The notes beneath the pieces were generated by a model. The model searched no databases, was not told the DNA's origin, and worked only from the letters and a program-made list of their open reading frames with translations. A program made the position numbers and the translations under genes. Below are positions 17,045 to 27,121 of a stretch of 51,362 nt of DNA, piece after piece (within the stretch, counting starts at the first letter, position 1; each line of letters begins with the position of its first letter). This stretch comes from JBEKTY01 sp049515555 (lineage in GTDB: Bacteria > Planctomycetota > Planctomycetia > Pirellulales > Thermoguttaceae): positions 1 to 51,362 of the forward strand of contig JBEKTY010000039.1 of NCBI GenBank assembly GCA_049515555.1, given 5' to 3'.

Positions 17045-18033
17045 GCTTAAACGCACATCCGATTTCACTTTTCAGAGCGTTGTTCGTCGTGGTTGCTCTT
17101 TCGCGGGGGCCTTGGGCAGAGGCCAAGCCTCCGGCGGCAACCGCCGCCTTTGGAATCACCCAAGTCGATCTGCCCGCCGACAAGGTGCAGGCCATCGAAC
17201 AAGCGGCCCCGGATCGAGCCCCGGCGAAACCGGCGAAGCCGCGCAAAGTGTTGGTCTATGGACGCGTGCCGACGCATCCCAAATCGGTGCCCTTTTGTTT
17301 CAAAGCCTTCGAGATCCTGGGCAAGAAGACTGGCGCCTTCGAGACAGTCTCGACGGGCGATCCGGCTGTCTTTCTGCCGGAGAACCTTCGGCAATTCGAT
17401 GCCGTGGTGATGAACTGCACGCACGAGTTTCGCCCATTCTTGCCGCCAGAATTGCTCCAGTGGCCCAAGTACAAGGACAAGGATCTCGACAAAGCAGAGC
17501 AGGCGGCACTTTGGGAGAAGGAGGCAGCATGCCAGAAGAACCTGCTGGAATTCGTCCGAAGTGGAAAGGGCCTGGTGGGTATCCACGGCGCCAACTGCAT
17601 GGTGCAATGGCCGCAGTACATGGAGATGATCGGCGGCCAATACGCCGCCCACTTCGTCGACACCGTGTGGATTAAGACGGATGAGCCGGGGCATCCGCTG
17701 TGCGCGGCCATGAAGGACAAGTGCTTCGAGATTCGCGAAGAAATCTACGGGTTTGGGCCGCCAGTCTTCTCGCGGGAAAAGGTCCGCGTGCTGCTGGATC
17801 TCGACCTGAGCAAGAGCCCCGATCCGAAGAAACGGCCCAACAAGGATTATGCCGTCTCTTGGGTCCACCTCTATGGCCAGGGCCGGGTCTTCTACTGCTC
17901 GTTGGGACACTTTGGCGACGTCTACGTAAATCCGAACGTGCTCGCACACTATCTGGCGGGACTCCAATTCGCCATCGGCGATCTGAAGGCCGAATGTACT
18001 CCACGTGTCTCGCATGAGGCCGCGCGGCCGTAG
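17038..18033 (+). CDS. ThuA-like domain protein, secreted
   Basis: The product is 331 residues, starting at GTG 17038 (a second GTG at 17041 is equally possible) with GGAG at 17028-17031. The N-terminus is a signal peptide (ISLFRALFVVVALS...). The ThuA fold, a class I glutamine-amidotransferase-like domain, covers about residues 70-315: 'RKVLVYGRVPTHPKSVPFCF', 'FDAVVMNCTHEF', 'GKGLVGIHGANCMVQWPQY', 'MIGGQYAAHF' and 'VSWVHLYGQGRVFYCSLGHF'. ThuA proteins were first linked to trehalose use and are common partners of secreted sugar enzymes in planctomycetes, but their catalysis is unsettled. The GH-SGNH-CBM9 gene starts 50 bp downstream. Confidence 0.82.
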   Translation: MVSLNAHPISLFRALFVVVALSRGPWAEAKPPAATAAFGITQVDLPADKVQAIEQAAPDRAPAKPAKPRKVLVYGRVPTHPKSVPFCFKAFEILGKKTGAFETVSTGDPAVFLPENLRQFDAVVMNCTHEFRPFLPPELLQWPKYKDKDLDKAEQAALWEKEAACQKNLLEFVRSGKGLVGIHGANCMVQWPQYMEMIGGQYAAHFVDTVWIKTDEPGHPLCAAMKDKCFEIREEIYGFGPPVFSREKVRVLLDLDLSKSPDPKKRPNKDYAVSWVHLYGQGRVFYCSLGHFGDVYVNPNVLAHYLAGLQFAIGDLKAECTPRVSHEAARP

Positions 18034-18082
18034 GGTGGGCCCGACTGAAGCTAACGCGTTCGACATCGCAAAAGGAATACCC

Positions 18083-21000
18083 GTGAGAAAAATAATCCTC
18101 TTGTTCGTGATCGTGATGTTCGCTCTCGTCTCGGTTGCGCCGGCTTTCGCTGAGAATTTGGGGGGCACGGATCGCACACTTCCCAAGCCCCTGCCCGGGC
18201 ATCCGGGCAACGTCTTTCTCGCCGGTGAGGACGTCGTCGTGCCCTTGCCGGGCGATTGGAACGGTCCATGGCGCGTCTTGGACTACGACGGCAAAGTGGT
18301 TGCCGAGGGCAAAGGGCCAGGGAAGATCAGCCTGGACAGGTTGCCGGTCGGCTATTATGAGATTCCACGCGGGGACGGCAAGCCGCCGATCGGCATCGGC
18401 GTGCTGGTGCCTCTGGCCGCGCCAACGCCAAAGACTTCGCCAATCGGCGTCGACTCCTCGGTTCCTTGGGCTCTGGGCAACAGACTCGCGGAGGCGGCCA
18501 ATCTCTGCGCGCTGGCCGGCATCAACTGGGCCCGCGGCCGGCTCAACTGGATGGAGATGGAGCCGAAACAGGGGGAGTTCGCACCTGCGAACAAATACGA
18601 TGCCGCTGCTTACGAACTGAATAGGGCCGGCATCCAAATGTTGCAGGTTAATTGCTTGACGCCCCCGTGGGCCGGGCAGATGAAGAACCGCTTCCCCGAG
18701 GATTTGCGCGACGCCTACCGCTTCTATCGTGAGATGGCCCGGCGTTGGAAGGGCCAGGTGCAGGCGTTCGAGCCGTGGAACGAGGCCGACTGGATACAGT
18801 TCGGCGGCCATACTGGCGCTGAGATGGCCACTTTCCAGAAGGCGTGTTACTGGGGCCTGAAGGCCGGCAATCCCGACGTGATCGTGTGCCAGAACGTGTT
18901 TCCCAACTACTTTCCGGAAGTCATCGCCGACTTCCACAACAACCAGGCGTGGCCCTACTTCGACACGCTGAACTTCCACCATTACTGGGCCATGGACTCT
19001 CTGCCGAAGTATTACGCCCAGTTCCGCGAGATTTCCGGCGGGCGGCCAATTTGGATGACGGAGGGGAATTTCTACCATAAACCGTCGAGCGGAGGCGTGG
19101 GAGCCGATCCCAAGACGGGCGAGTTCACCGCGGAAGGTCTGCGCCGACAGGCGGCGCAAGTGCCCCAGGTCTTCGCCATTTCCATCCAGGGTGGTGCGAT
19201 GGCCACGTTCTGGTTCATCTTGCCGAACTACCGCGAAGGGGAAACGCAGTTCGGCGTGCTCCGGGCCGACCTGACGCCACGGCCCAGCTACCTGGCGTTG
19301 GCCGCGGCAGGCCGGTTGTTGGCCGATGCCAAGCCGGTGGGTCGGCTGAAGTCCGCCAACAAGGACTTCTGGGGCTATTTGTTCCGGGCCAAGCCGGATG
19401 GCAAGGAGCAGCTTGTCCTGGTCGCCTGGAGCATGAAAGGAACGGAAACAATCAAGCTCCCGGTAGTGCCCGTGGCCGTGTTCGACACGATCGGCCGAGA
19501 GCAGACGCCTACTGCAACTACTCTCGAAGTCACCGGCGCGTCGGTGTTCGGCTTATTCCCTGTCGGCTTGCAGAATCAGTTCGACTATGAGCCGGCCGCG
19601 ACCATGCCGCCCCGTGCAGAAGGTAAACCCTCGTCTGTGGTTCTGCAAGCGGTTTGGCCGTCGGAGAACTCGAAGTCCACGGTGCCTTGGGTTCCCAGTT
19701 CGCACTATTCAATCGGTGCCGACGGGCCGGAACGCATGCCGATATATCTCTACAACTTCGGCGAAACGGAGGCCAAGGGCCTGTTGAACGTCGCTGGCCC
19801 GAAGGACTGGGAACTCGCCATACAGCAAGAAGTGACCATCAAGCCCATGGGGCGCATCGAGCTGGCGTTGACGTATGACTTGAGCCAGGCCGCGCGTCGA
19901 ACGCAGGATACGGTGAAGATCGAAGGCGATTTCGGCTCGGCAGGAAAGGCGATTCTGTCGTTACGGCTGTTCCCCCGGTTGCCCGCAAAGCCGCCGACCA
20001 TCAGCGGCCAGGCATCAGCCGTTCAGTCGCCGGGTAGCTCAAAGAAGAGCAAGGGGTTGAACGTCCTTGTCATCGGCCACAGCCTAACGGGCAATCTATA
20101 CGCGATGAACTATTTCGCGTCCGACGCTGGGCATCGTGCGCACGATCAGGAGCACTATTGCATCCTCGGCGCCGGAATCGCAGTCCACTTCAAGGCGGGA
20201 CCAAGGCCGGGACAGACCAAATCATGGCATGATCTCTACTTTGCCGGCGGCCAGAAATGGGATGCGTTGGTCCTCAGCGCGCGGGACCCGGGCAGTGACG
20301 AGGAATATGCACCGAAGTTTGCCGAAGAAGCCTTGAAACTCAACCCAAGGTGCCAGATCTTCATCTATGGCAACTGGCCTGTGTTGACCGACAGTTTTGA
20401 CAAGCCAGTCTTCGCGCGCACGGAGGCGCATATCGAGAAAGTGGGCGCCGCAGTGGACAAAGCTTTTCCCTCGGCGCCCAAGACGCGATTGATGCCAAGC
20501 AGCCTGATCATCCGGGAACTGGGACGCATGGCGGATCGCGGGGGGTTGCCGGGGGTCGCCAGCCGTTTCGAACTCTTTGCCGACGGCGGCGACCACCCGA
20601 GCCGATTCGGAGCCTATGCGCTGAATATGATGGCGATGTCCATGCTCTACAATGAGCCGCCTTGGAACTATCCCACCGACATCTGCCCCAGGGACGCCAA
20701 GGGTAACAAGCTGCCGACGGACAAGAAGTATGACATCCAAGTGCCCACAGAAACCGCGGCCGTGATCAAACGCGTCGTGTGGGACATTCTGCAAACCTAC
20801 TCCCCGGCGGGCATGCCGCCAGGGCTGGTCATTGCCAACCGTCGCCTGGAACCGGTCATCGCCGGCCAGCCCTATGAGGAGGAGTTGAAGCCGGTCCATG
20901 CCGCCGGGCCGTGTGTCTGGTCCATCGTCAAGGGCGCGTTGCCGGCAGGGATCACTCTCTCGCCCAGTGGGCTCATCTCCGGGCAATCCGGGGCGGTGGG

Positions 21001-22096
21001 CAAATATCCGCTTACTGTGAAACTGGTCAACGGGAGAGATTCGTTTGAGCGTTTGTTGGTGCTGGAGGTCAGCCAGGACGCGCCGCCGACCATTCCCGAT
21101 CAGACATTGCCCGCCGTGTCGCTTGATACTTATGTAGTTCAGCCATTCAAAGTCGCTGGTGGCGTGGGGGCCGTGACATGGAGCCTGAACGACGGGAAAC
21201 TACCGTACGGGATCATGCTTTCGCCGGCCGGCATGTTGGTCGGCACTCCCGGCGAAGCCGGAGAGTTCACGTTCACGATCAAGGCCCGGGACTGTCATCC
21301 GACCGGCCCGCGCGCGGCGGAAAAGCAATTTACGTGGAGGATCGGCCCGGCATGTCCGCATTCCCTACCGGTAAAGTATCTGGTCAAGTTCGACGAACGT
21401 ACGGAAGAGTCGAAGAAAATCCCCCAGGAGCACGCCATCAAGATCGATGGCAAGCTGGACGAACCTTTCTGGAACCTGGATCAGCGCATCGAGAAAAAGA
21501 CCCGGGGAACGCCGGAGAAGAGGGCCTGCTTTTCCGCTGTTTGGACGGCGAATTACCACAGATATGGCGGTGACCGTCCGGGTTGGTATCAACTGGGTGA
21601 ACTTCAAGGCTACAAGTGTTATTTGGAGCCATGTGATCTGGTTCTGGCCGTCAAGGTTCTCGATGGTCCCAAGGGGCGGACTCCCGGGGACGGCGTTCAC
21701 ATCTTTGTTGACGGAAATCATAATCGCTCGGTCGTCTATTCCGGCGACGACACGCACTTCTTCGTCCCCAGGAATCATAAGGGCGGTCCGGCCCGATCGC
21801 TCCGCGGCAAGGTCAATTGGTTTACCGATGCGCGGGTCCAGGAGATTGAAGGCGGGTACACTATGGAGATCCGTTTGGGAGGAAACAACTACTTCGGCGG
21901 TGAAGGGAATTGGCTTCCCTTTGGCGTCAAGGGCGTCTACGGTCTCGACGTGGCGGTGGATGAGGGAGACGATAGCGGGATTTCGCAGCAGGTCTGGCGC
22001 GGCGATGCCAACGACGCCGAGGACACCAGCCATTTCGGCACGGTTGTTTTGACCGGCCAGCCAGCCATGGCATCGATACAACCGGAAGAGAAATGA
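18083..22096 (+). CDS. Multidomain secreted glycosidase: GH-A-like barrel, SGNH, two Ig-like, CBM9-like
   Basis: The product is 1337 residues. The GTG at 18083 follows AAAGGAA and opens a signal peptide (RKIILLFVIVMFALVSVAPAFA). Domains in order are: a short N-terminal sandwich; a (beta/alpha)8 glycosidase at about 120-440 with acid/base Glu234 in 'FEPWNEADW' and probable nucleophile Glu327 in 'IWMTEGNF', as in clan GH-A (GH5/GH39-like); a linker sandwich; an SGNH-like esterase at 655-860 ('LNVLVIGHSLTGN' ... 'GGDHPSRFGAYA'); two putative-Ig/cadherin-like repeats at 915-1070 ('GALPAGITLSPSGLISG' twice in variant form); and a CBM9-like sugar-binding domain at 1115-1330 ('IKIDGKLDEPFWN'). It likely cuts and deacylates one decorated polysaccharide; the substrate is unknown. 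Confidence 0.75.
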   Translation: MRKIILLFVIVMFALVSVAPAFAENLGGTDRTLPKPLPGHPGNVFLAGEDVVVPLPGDWNGPWRVLDYDGKVVAEGKGPGKISLDRLPVGYYEIPRGDGKPPIGIGVLVPLAAPTPKTSPIGVDSSVPWALGNRLAEAANLCALAGINWARGRLNWMEMEPKQGEFAPANKYDAAAYELNRAGIQMLQVNCLTPPWAGQMKNRFPEDLRDAYRFYREMARRWKGQVQAFEPWNEADWIQFGGHTGAEMATFQKACYWGLKAGNPDVIVCQNVFPNYFPEVIADFHNNQAWPYFDTLNFHHYWAMDSLPKYYAQFREISGGRPIWMTEGNFYHKPSSGGVGADPKTGEFTAEGLRRQAAQVPQVFAISIQGGAMATFWFILPNYREGETQFGVLRADLTPRPSYLALAAAGRLLADAKPVGRLKSANKDFWGYLFRAKPDGKEQLVLVAWSMKGTETIKLPVVPVAVFDTIGREQTPTATTLEVTGASVFGLFPVGLQNQFDYEPAATMPPRAEGKPSSVVLQAVWPSENSKSTVPWVPSSHYSIGADGPERMPIYLYNFGETEAKGLLNVAGPKDWELAIQQEVTIKPMGRIELALTYDLSQAARRTQDTVKIEGDFGSAGKAILSLRLFPRLPAKPPTISGQASAVQSPGSSKKSKGLNVLVIGHSLTGNLYAMNYFASDAGHRAHDQEHYCILGAGIAVHFKAGPRPGQTKSWHDLYFAGGQKWDALVLSARDPGSDEEYAPKFAEEALKLNPRCQIFIYGNWPVLTDSFDKPVFARTEAHIEKVGAAVDKAFPSAPKTRLMPSSLIIRELGRMADRGGLPGVASRFELFADGGDHPSRFGAYALNMMAMSMLYNEPPWNYPTDICPRDAKGNKLPTDKKYDIQVPTETAAVIKRVVWDILQTYSPAGMPPGLVIANRRLEPVIAGQPYEEELKPVHAAGPCVWSIVKGALPAGITLSPSGLISGQSGAVGKYPLTVKLVNGRDSFERLLVLEVSQDAPPTIPDQTLPAVSLDTYVVQPFKVAGGVGAVTWSLNDGKLPYGIMLSPAGMLVGTPGEAGEFTFTIKARDCHPTGPRAAEKQFTWRIGPACPHSLPVKYLVKFDERTEESKKIPQEHAIKIDGKLDEPFWNLDQRIEKKTRGTPEKRACFSAVWTANYHRYGGDRPGWYQLGELQGYKCYLEPCDLVLAVKVLDGPKGRTPGDGVHIFVDGNHNRSVVYSGDDTHFFVPRNHKGGPARSLRGKVNWFTDARVQEIEGGYTMEIRLGGNNYFGGEGNWLPFGVKGVYGLDVAVDEGDDSGISQQVWRGDANDAEDTSHFGTVVLTGQPAMASIQPEEK

Positions 22097-22118
22097 AGCG
22101 AAGGAAAGGAAATCGAAC

Positions 22119-25100
22119 ATGAATCGCCTCGCATCCTCATTCATCGTGCTGCTGTGTTCAACGGTTACGTTCGCAGCGGATGCAACATCGGATGGCTTGG
22201 CGAAGGCGTTGTTAGCCAAGGCGGGTATTCGAGCCACCCTTTGCGAGATGCCGCGCGTGGGCGACGGCACGCTGGCAGCGGCGCTGGCCAGGACCGGCAT
22301 TGCCCAGGTGCATGGGCTCGCGACCGACGCGAAGGCGGCGGCAGCCGCCAGAAAGCCTTCCGTCGCCTGCGGCGCGTTGGGTTCCCGGGTGATCATTGAG
22401 ACTAGTACCGCTTCGTCGCTGCCCCTGGGCGACTGGGTGGCTGATCTATATCTGGTGGCGGATGCCACCGACGAGAACCTGAAGACGTTCTCCGCCGCCG
22501 AGGCCGGCCGGGTGTTGTCACCGTACCGCGGCATGGCCGTGGTAGGCAGCCCGGCTGGAACCAAGTCCGGATTGAGCATAGAGTCGTTAACGGCGTGGGC
22601 GAAACAGACCGGGGGGACGACCGCCGTCACCGAGGATTCCAGCGGCCTCTGGGCAGTCATCAAGATGCCGGCAATGAAGGGCGGCGACGATTGGAGCCAT
22701 TACTACCACGGCCCCGATGGCAATCCGGTGTCGAAGGACACGGCGTTCCGCGGCAGCCGCTACCAGTTGCAGTGGCACGACATGCCGATGCAGGGCGAAC
22801 GGAACTATACCATGGTGGCCTCCGCCGGCCGACTGTTCGTAGCGACGTGCTCCATGTTTTGGGCGAATATCCACCCTTGGGTGCGTCCGCAGCAACCGTT
22901 CGAGATCGAAGCCCGCAGCCTCTACAACGCCCGGCTCTTGTGGCGGCGGCCTATCTCTGCGCGATTCGGCGACATGGGTTCGCTCCTGGTGGCCACCCCA
23001 GACCGCCTCTATGCGAAGGATGGCACGGGCGTGTTGGTGCTCAATCCCGAAACCGGGGCGGAACTGAACCGCCTCGCCGTGACTGACGAGCCCCGGGCCG
23101 TCCGCTGGCTCACGTTGTCCGGCGGCGTGCTCCTGACCTTGATCGGCCCCAAGCCGTTCAACGAAATGCTCGACGTCCCCCAAGCCAAGGGGGAAACGGA
23201 TGCCCACCACGAGAAACGCGCGGTCTCCCTGTCCCGCGAGCGCGACGCATGCCAGGAGCTGACCGCTTGGGACCCAGCCACCGGAAAACGGCTCTGGCAG
23301 TTCAAAGAGTCCCGGATCATGCCTCGGAAGATGGCGGTCTGTGCCGGTCGGGTGTTTCTCTACGTCAACGACCGCGACGCCCTATGTCTGACGCTGCAAA
23401 GCGGCAAGGAACTGTGGCGACAGGTTGCCCCCAGCGCACCCACGGCCACGAGGATCGCCGATGTCTCCCAGGAGCGGCGGGGGGAAATGCTGGCCTTTGC
23501 CACGCCTAGCGAGTATGTCATCTTCGATCACCAGCGACGCCAACACCAGGCGTTCGCAGCGGAAGACGGTCACGTGCTGTGGACGTTGACGAAAGGACAG
23601 GGTTATCCGGCCTGGGCGAATCCGAGCTATCCACTCCTCTTCGGAGACACGCTGATCGCGGGCAGTGTTCAGTGCGATGTCCTCACCGGCAAGCCGGTCG
23701 GCACCTACCCCAAAGCCGGAAGCCTCAGGTCGGACAGTTGCGGCCATACCACGGGCCTGCAGTGCGGCTTGTGGATCGGCGACGGCGTGTGGGACATGGC
23801 CGCCGGCAAGCAGTTGATGCCACGTATCGAAAAAGCGGGCTGCGGCGCCGGCTTCTTCGTAGCGGACGGGGTGGAAGTGCTCTATCCGAATATGTGTACC
23901 TGCTACTATCAATGGTCGGGCATGTTCGTCACCCGCGCTGCGCCGTCGCGAGGGCTCCGAAAAACGACACGATTCGAACAAGGAAGTGCCGCGGCGCCGA
24001 CGGACCAACAAGCCGATCCGCGCGACTGGCCAACCTATCGGGCGGACTCCGCACGTCGAGGCTCTTCGGCAGCGGCGATTCCCGCCAAGGCGGGCATCCG
24101 CTGGATCTATACGCCAACGCGGCCGGAGTTCGAGCAGGTCGACGCCAATCTGCCTGGGCCCTTCGAGCCCGATCGATCCGCCACCCAGCTGATCGCGGTG
24201 GGCCAGAAGCTCTTCTTCGGTACGCCGCAAGGCGCGGTGGTCTGCCTGGACCGCGCTAACGGCACTGAATCGTGGCGGTATTGGACGGCGGGCGCCATCC
24301 GCTGCTCGCCGACGTGGGCGGCCGGGCGAATCTACATTGGCTCGTCGGATGGCTGGATCTACTGTCTGGACGCCGCCAGCGGCGAGATGTGCTGGCGCTA
24401 CCGCGTGGCGCCCGAGGAACGGCGCGTCACGGTGCTGGGCCAACTGAGCAGCGCGTGGCCCGTGTGGTCGGGCGTCCTGGTCCATGACGGCGTGGTGTAT
24501 GCCGCGGCTGGGCTCCGAGGGAAACTCGGTGGCTCGGCGATCTGTGCTCTCGATGCGCACTCGGGCACGCTCAAATGGCAGAAGTTCATGGAAAATGGCG
24601 CCGGCGAAACCGACGAGAAGGGCAACCTGCTCAACGAGGCCCCATCGGGTGGCGGACAGATGGCTTGGCACGGCGGCAAACTCTGGTGGCACGGCGGGGA
24701 ATGGGGCCTGGCGGTCGTCGATCCGGCGACTGGCACTCTGCGACGCGCTATTGACCATCGCGTCTGCTACGACTTTAGGTACGGCATGAACGAAGACCTC
24801 GGCATCCTGCCCGGCGGCTGGGTAACCATTGGCGGCTGGAAGCCGGCGCACGGCGTTCCGGCGGTCCTGGGGTCGTATCAGGCTCCCGCGTTGTTTCTGC
24901 GGAGCGGTCCCGCGGGGCTGCCGCCCGGCGAAGCGCCACATCTCCTGCGGCTGACCGCCGACCGAAATGAACCCGGCTCAAGCCGCGTCAGCCGCCAGAT
25001 CCCGCTCTGGGACGATCGTGAGACGTTGTTGCCGGGCGACTTCACCCCCAAAGACAAGGCGCCGATCTTGTGCCGGGATTTCGACGCTTGGCTCCGTGCC

Positions 25101-26015
25101 GAGGATGACACTCATCCCGTTTCGCTGGAAGAGTTGAACAAGAAGCCGTGGCTTGGCATGGAGAACATCGTCCGCCCGACCGCAATCGCTTCCCTACACG
25201 CCGACAGGCAGCGCCCGGCGCTGTCCGGCGACCTGACGGAGGCGATCAACCAGCGTAAGTTCGCCCTTTCCGGCAAGATGGCAATGTGCCGAAATGCGGT
25301 GATCGTCACCGGGGCCTGGGGTCCCACCTGGCCCGGCACGGAAATGGAGGGGTGGCGAGTCGCAGCCGTGAGCCGCACGGATCGCTCTCTGCTCTGGGAG
25401 GTGCGGTTGCCGGTTCAGCCTGCGCTGGGTGGTATATCGCTTTCGCGCGACGGCGACGTGCTGATTCCCCTGATCGATGGCCGAATCGTCTGCATCGGCA
25501 GCGATGCCGAAGATCGCCCGGTTCCTGCCGTGGTGGTGAAGGGCGCCCGGTCCGGCTTGCGGCTGCGCGGGTACGCCAGCGACGCGGTTGCGGCCGGGTA
25601 TCGCTTCTGGACAGCAGCCGATTTCGCCATCCTCAAGCCGGTTCAGGACAAGGTTGTCTCCGCGACCCAAATCAAGGACGACAAAGTGGGCGACCAGACC
25701 GTGCTGCGCATCGAGGGGTACTTGGATGTCCCAGAGACGGGAAAATATCGGTTCACTGGCAAGAGCGAAGGTGCGACAGTTGCATTCACGCTCCTGGATT
25801 GTACCAGCCGGTTCACGGACTGCCAGTGCGAGATCAACAGGTACGGAGGTCGTTCCGACGAGATCTTCCTGGAAAAAGGCAAGCATCCGATCTGTCTGGT
25901 GGTGCTGCAAAGCTCCGCGGGCACAAGTTACAACCTCCAGTGGGCTCGCGACGGCGGCAAGCCATCGGACATCCCTGACGCCGCGCTGTGGCACCAGCCG
26001 GATCGCACGGACTGA
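22119..26015 (+). CDS. Large secreted PQQ-like beta-propeller protein with C-terminal PA14-like domain
   Basis: The product is 1298 residues. The ATG at 22119 has AAGGAAAGGA upstream and a signal peptide (MNRLASSFIVLLCSTVTFA). An N-terminal alpha/beta segment (20-180) of unclear type is followed by two propeller-like halves. The first contains 'VLVLNPETGAELNRLAVTD' and 'DPATGKRLWQFKE'; the second contains 'VVCLDRANGTESWRYWTAG', 'YCLDAASGEMCWRYRVAP' and 'ALDAHSGTLKWQKFM'. Residues ~1157-1295 fit a PA14-type carbohydrate-binding domain ('YLDVPETGKYRFTGKSEGA', 'LEKGKHPICLVVLQSSAG'). It is the last of the four-gene secreted run, 22 bp after the glycosidase gene. Function may be sugar recognition or oxidation at the cell surface; this is inference. 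Confidence 0.75.
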   Translation: MNRLASSFIVLLCSTVTFAADATSDGLAKALLAKAGIRATLCEMPRVGDGTLAAALARTGIAQVHGLATDAKAAAAARKPSVACGALGSRVIIETSTASSLPLGDWVADLYLVADATDENLKTFSAAEAGRVLSPYRGMAVVGSPAGTKSGLSIESLTAWAKQTGGTTAVTEDSSGLWAVIKMPAMKGGDDWSHYYHGPDGNPVSKDTAFRGSRYQLQWHDMPMQGERNYTMVASAGRLFVATCSMFWANIHPWVRPQQPFEIEARSLYNARLLWRRPISARFGDMGSLLVATPDRLYAKDGTGVLVLNPETGAELNRLAVTDEPRAVRWLTLSGGVLLTLIGPKPFNEMLDVPQAKGETDAHHEKRAVSLSRERDACQELTAWDPATGKRLWQFKESRIMPRKMAVCAGRVFLYVNDRDALCLTLQSGKELWRQVAPSAPTATRIADVSQERRGEMLAFATPSEYVIFDHQRRQHQAFAAEDGHVLWTLTKGQGYPAWANPSYPLLFGDTLIAGSVQCDVLTGKPVGTYPKAGSLRSDSCGHTTGLQCGLWIGDGVWDMAAGKQLMPRIEKAGCGAGFFVADGVEVLYPNMCTCYYQWSGMFVTRAAPSRGLRKTTRFEQGSAAAPTDQQADPRDWPTYRADSARRGSSAAAIPAKAGIRWIYTPTRPEFEQVDANLPGPFEPDRSATQLIAVGQKLFFGTPQGAVVCLDRANGTESWRYWTAGAIRCSPTWAAGRIYIGSSDGWIYCLDAASGEMCWRYRVAPEERRVTVLGQLSSAWPVWSGVLVHDGVVYAAAGLRGKLGGSAICALDAHSGTLKWQKFMENGAGETDEKGNLLNEAPSGGGQMAWHGGKLWWHGGEWGLAVVDPATGTLRRAIDHRVCYDFRYGMNEDLGILPGGWVTIGGWKPAHGVPAVLGSYQAPALFLRSGPAGLPPGEAPHLLRLTADRNEPGSSRVSRQIPLWDDRETLLPGDFTPKDKAPILCRDFDAWLRAEDDTHPVSLEELNKKPWLGMENIVRPTAIASLHADRQRPALSGDLTEAINQRKFALSGKMAMCRNAVIVTGAWGPTWPGTEMEGWRVAAVSRTDRSLLWEVRLPVQPALGGISLSRDGDVLIPLIDGRIVCIGSDAEDRPVPAVVVKGARSGLRLRGYASDAVAAGYRFWTAADFAILKPVQDKVVSATQIKDDKVGDQTVLRIEGYLDVPETGKYRFTGKSEGATVAFTLLDCTSRFTDCQCEINRYGGRSDEIFLEKGKHPICLVVLQSSAGTSYNLQWARDGGKPSDIPDAALWHQPDRTD

Positions 26016-26278
26016 TGAGACGCCCCTGGAACTCCAGCTACTGTTTCCGCAACCGCTAGATTGCCGTTCGGCTCTCGGTGCCCCTGGTCGCCGAGGTGTC
26101 TTGACACCCGCGGTCGCCAAGTTGTTGCAGTTTTCCCCGCGTTCTTGATTCCAGAGCAAGAATTGGCGAGAATGCAACGAAGCCCTGGAAAACAAGGCAC
26201 TTCCCGCGTTTTCGGCCTGATGTGCCAAAGTTTCCCGGGGAAAGTCCCTTGAAATGGGCTTGGGCAATGGCACCTTTA

Positions 26279-26920
26279 TCAGCCCCCAGTGAGCTGCAGT
26301 AGCGCGATGTCCAATGCCTCGATGCACACGTTGGGGTCGGTACCGCCCAGGTCTTTCAGCTCCAAGTTCAGTAGGCCGTTCGTGACATTTACCGTGTAGG
26401 AACGGCTGACAACCTGGCCGGCTGCGGTGGACACAGAATCAACCTGCGTGCCCTCCAGGAAGATGCCCATATTATCGTGCAAGTACGAGCCGAGGTCCCC
26501 GAGGATCATATCCACCTGGTACTGGCCATTGGGAAGGTCCACGGCGAAGGTGCCGTTGTGGGTGAAGTTGAGGTCCCGGTCCAAAGATGTGCCGGTACCG
26601 CGGTCCCGGGCGCCGATCGTCCCGCTCTGCCAGCCGTACTTCAGAGCGCTGCTGTATTTGGTTGTCGGCGTCACCTGGGTGTAGCCCGCCTGGACGGGCG
26701 ATGTTGCCGTGCCGAAGTCGTAATGAGCCACGAAGCCGTTTGAGGTAATCGTGGTCGGGTCGTTGGCCGTGTCGTTGGCCGTGTTGATTTCCCCGCCGCC
26801 GGAGACCGTGGCCGTGTTCGTCACACTCGTCGGCGCGCTGCTGGCGACGCTTACCGTCACCGTCAACGCCGGGTAGCTCGCCCCGGCAGCCAAGGCGTCG
26901 CTCCGCGTGGCGGTTATCCG
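26279..26920 (-). pseudogene. C-terminal remnant of a large surface protein (DUF11-like repeat plus malectin-like domain)
   Basis: Reading right to left, the frame opens with the tail of a DUF11-type bacterial surface repeat ('SDALAAGASYPALTVTVSVA', 'VTNTATVSGGGEINTAND'). It then gives a malectin or rhamnogalacturonan-lyase-like sandwich of about 140 residues ('FGTATSPVQAGYTQVTP', 'YQVDMILGDLGSYLHDN', 'LLNLELKDLGGTDPN') and stops at 26279. Normally these domains end very long secreted proteins. Here the upstream part is replaced at about 26915 by an unrelated fragment. No usable start is present, so it is a truncated relic. Confidence 0.6.
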
Positions 26921-27083
26921 CGCAGAGAACCCCATCCAACTCCATGATGTCGAAGGCCCGTCGCAGGACATGGGCCTGCGGAACCGCCAAGCTAAGGTCG
27001 GTCTTACTGGAGAAGAACGCGGGCGGCTTCCTCTCCTCAATGCCGAAGTCCTTGCGCCAGTCTGCAATTGGTACAGTAGACAT
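26905..27083 (-). pseudogene. 5' fragment of an unrecognised gene
   Basis: From an ATG at 27083 about 58 codons look like genuine coding sequence: 'MSTVPIADWRKDFGIEER', 'PPAFFSSKTDLSLAVPQAH' and 'LRRAFDIMELDGVLCADNR'. The frame then runs into the surface-protein relic in a different frame. I do not recognise the family. It is a broken gene start joined to foreign sequence. Confidence 0.35.
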
Positions 27084-27121
27084 CCTTGGTCGGTCTCCAC
27101 CACAGCGAAATGCCGGGAGCG

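Noticed and set aside
23382..24941. A 519-codon open frame on the minus strand opposite the PQQ-PA14 gene
   Set aside because: Arg/Ala-rich with no motif; antisense shadow of a gene with propeller repeats and a signal peptide.
26094..26107. GGTGTCTTGACACC as an intrinsic terminator for the four-gene cluster
   Set aside because: The palindrome would leave only a two-base loop and has no T-run after it; noted only as a possible recombination-associated palindrome.
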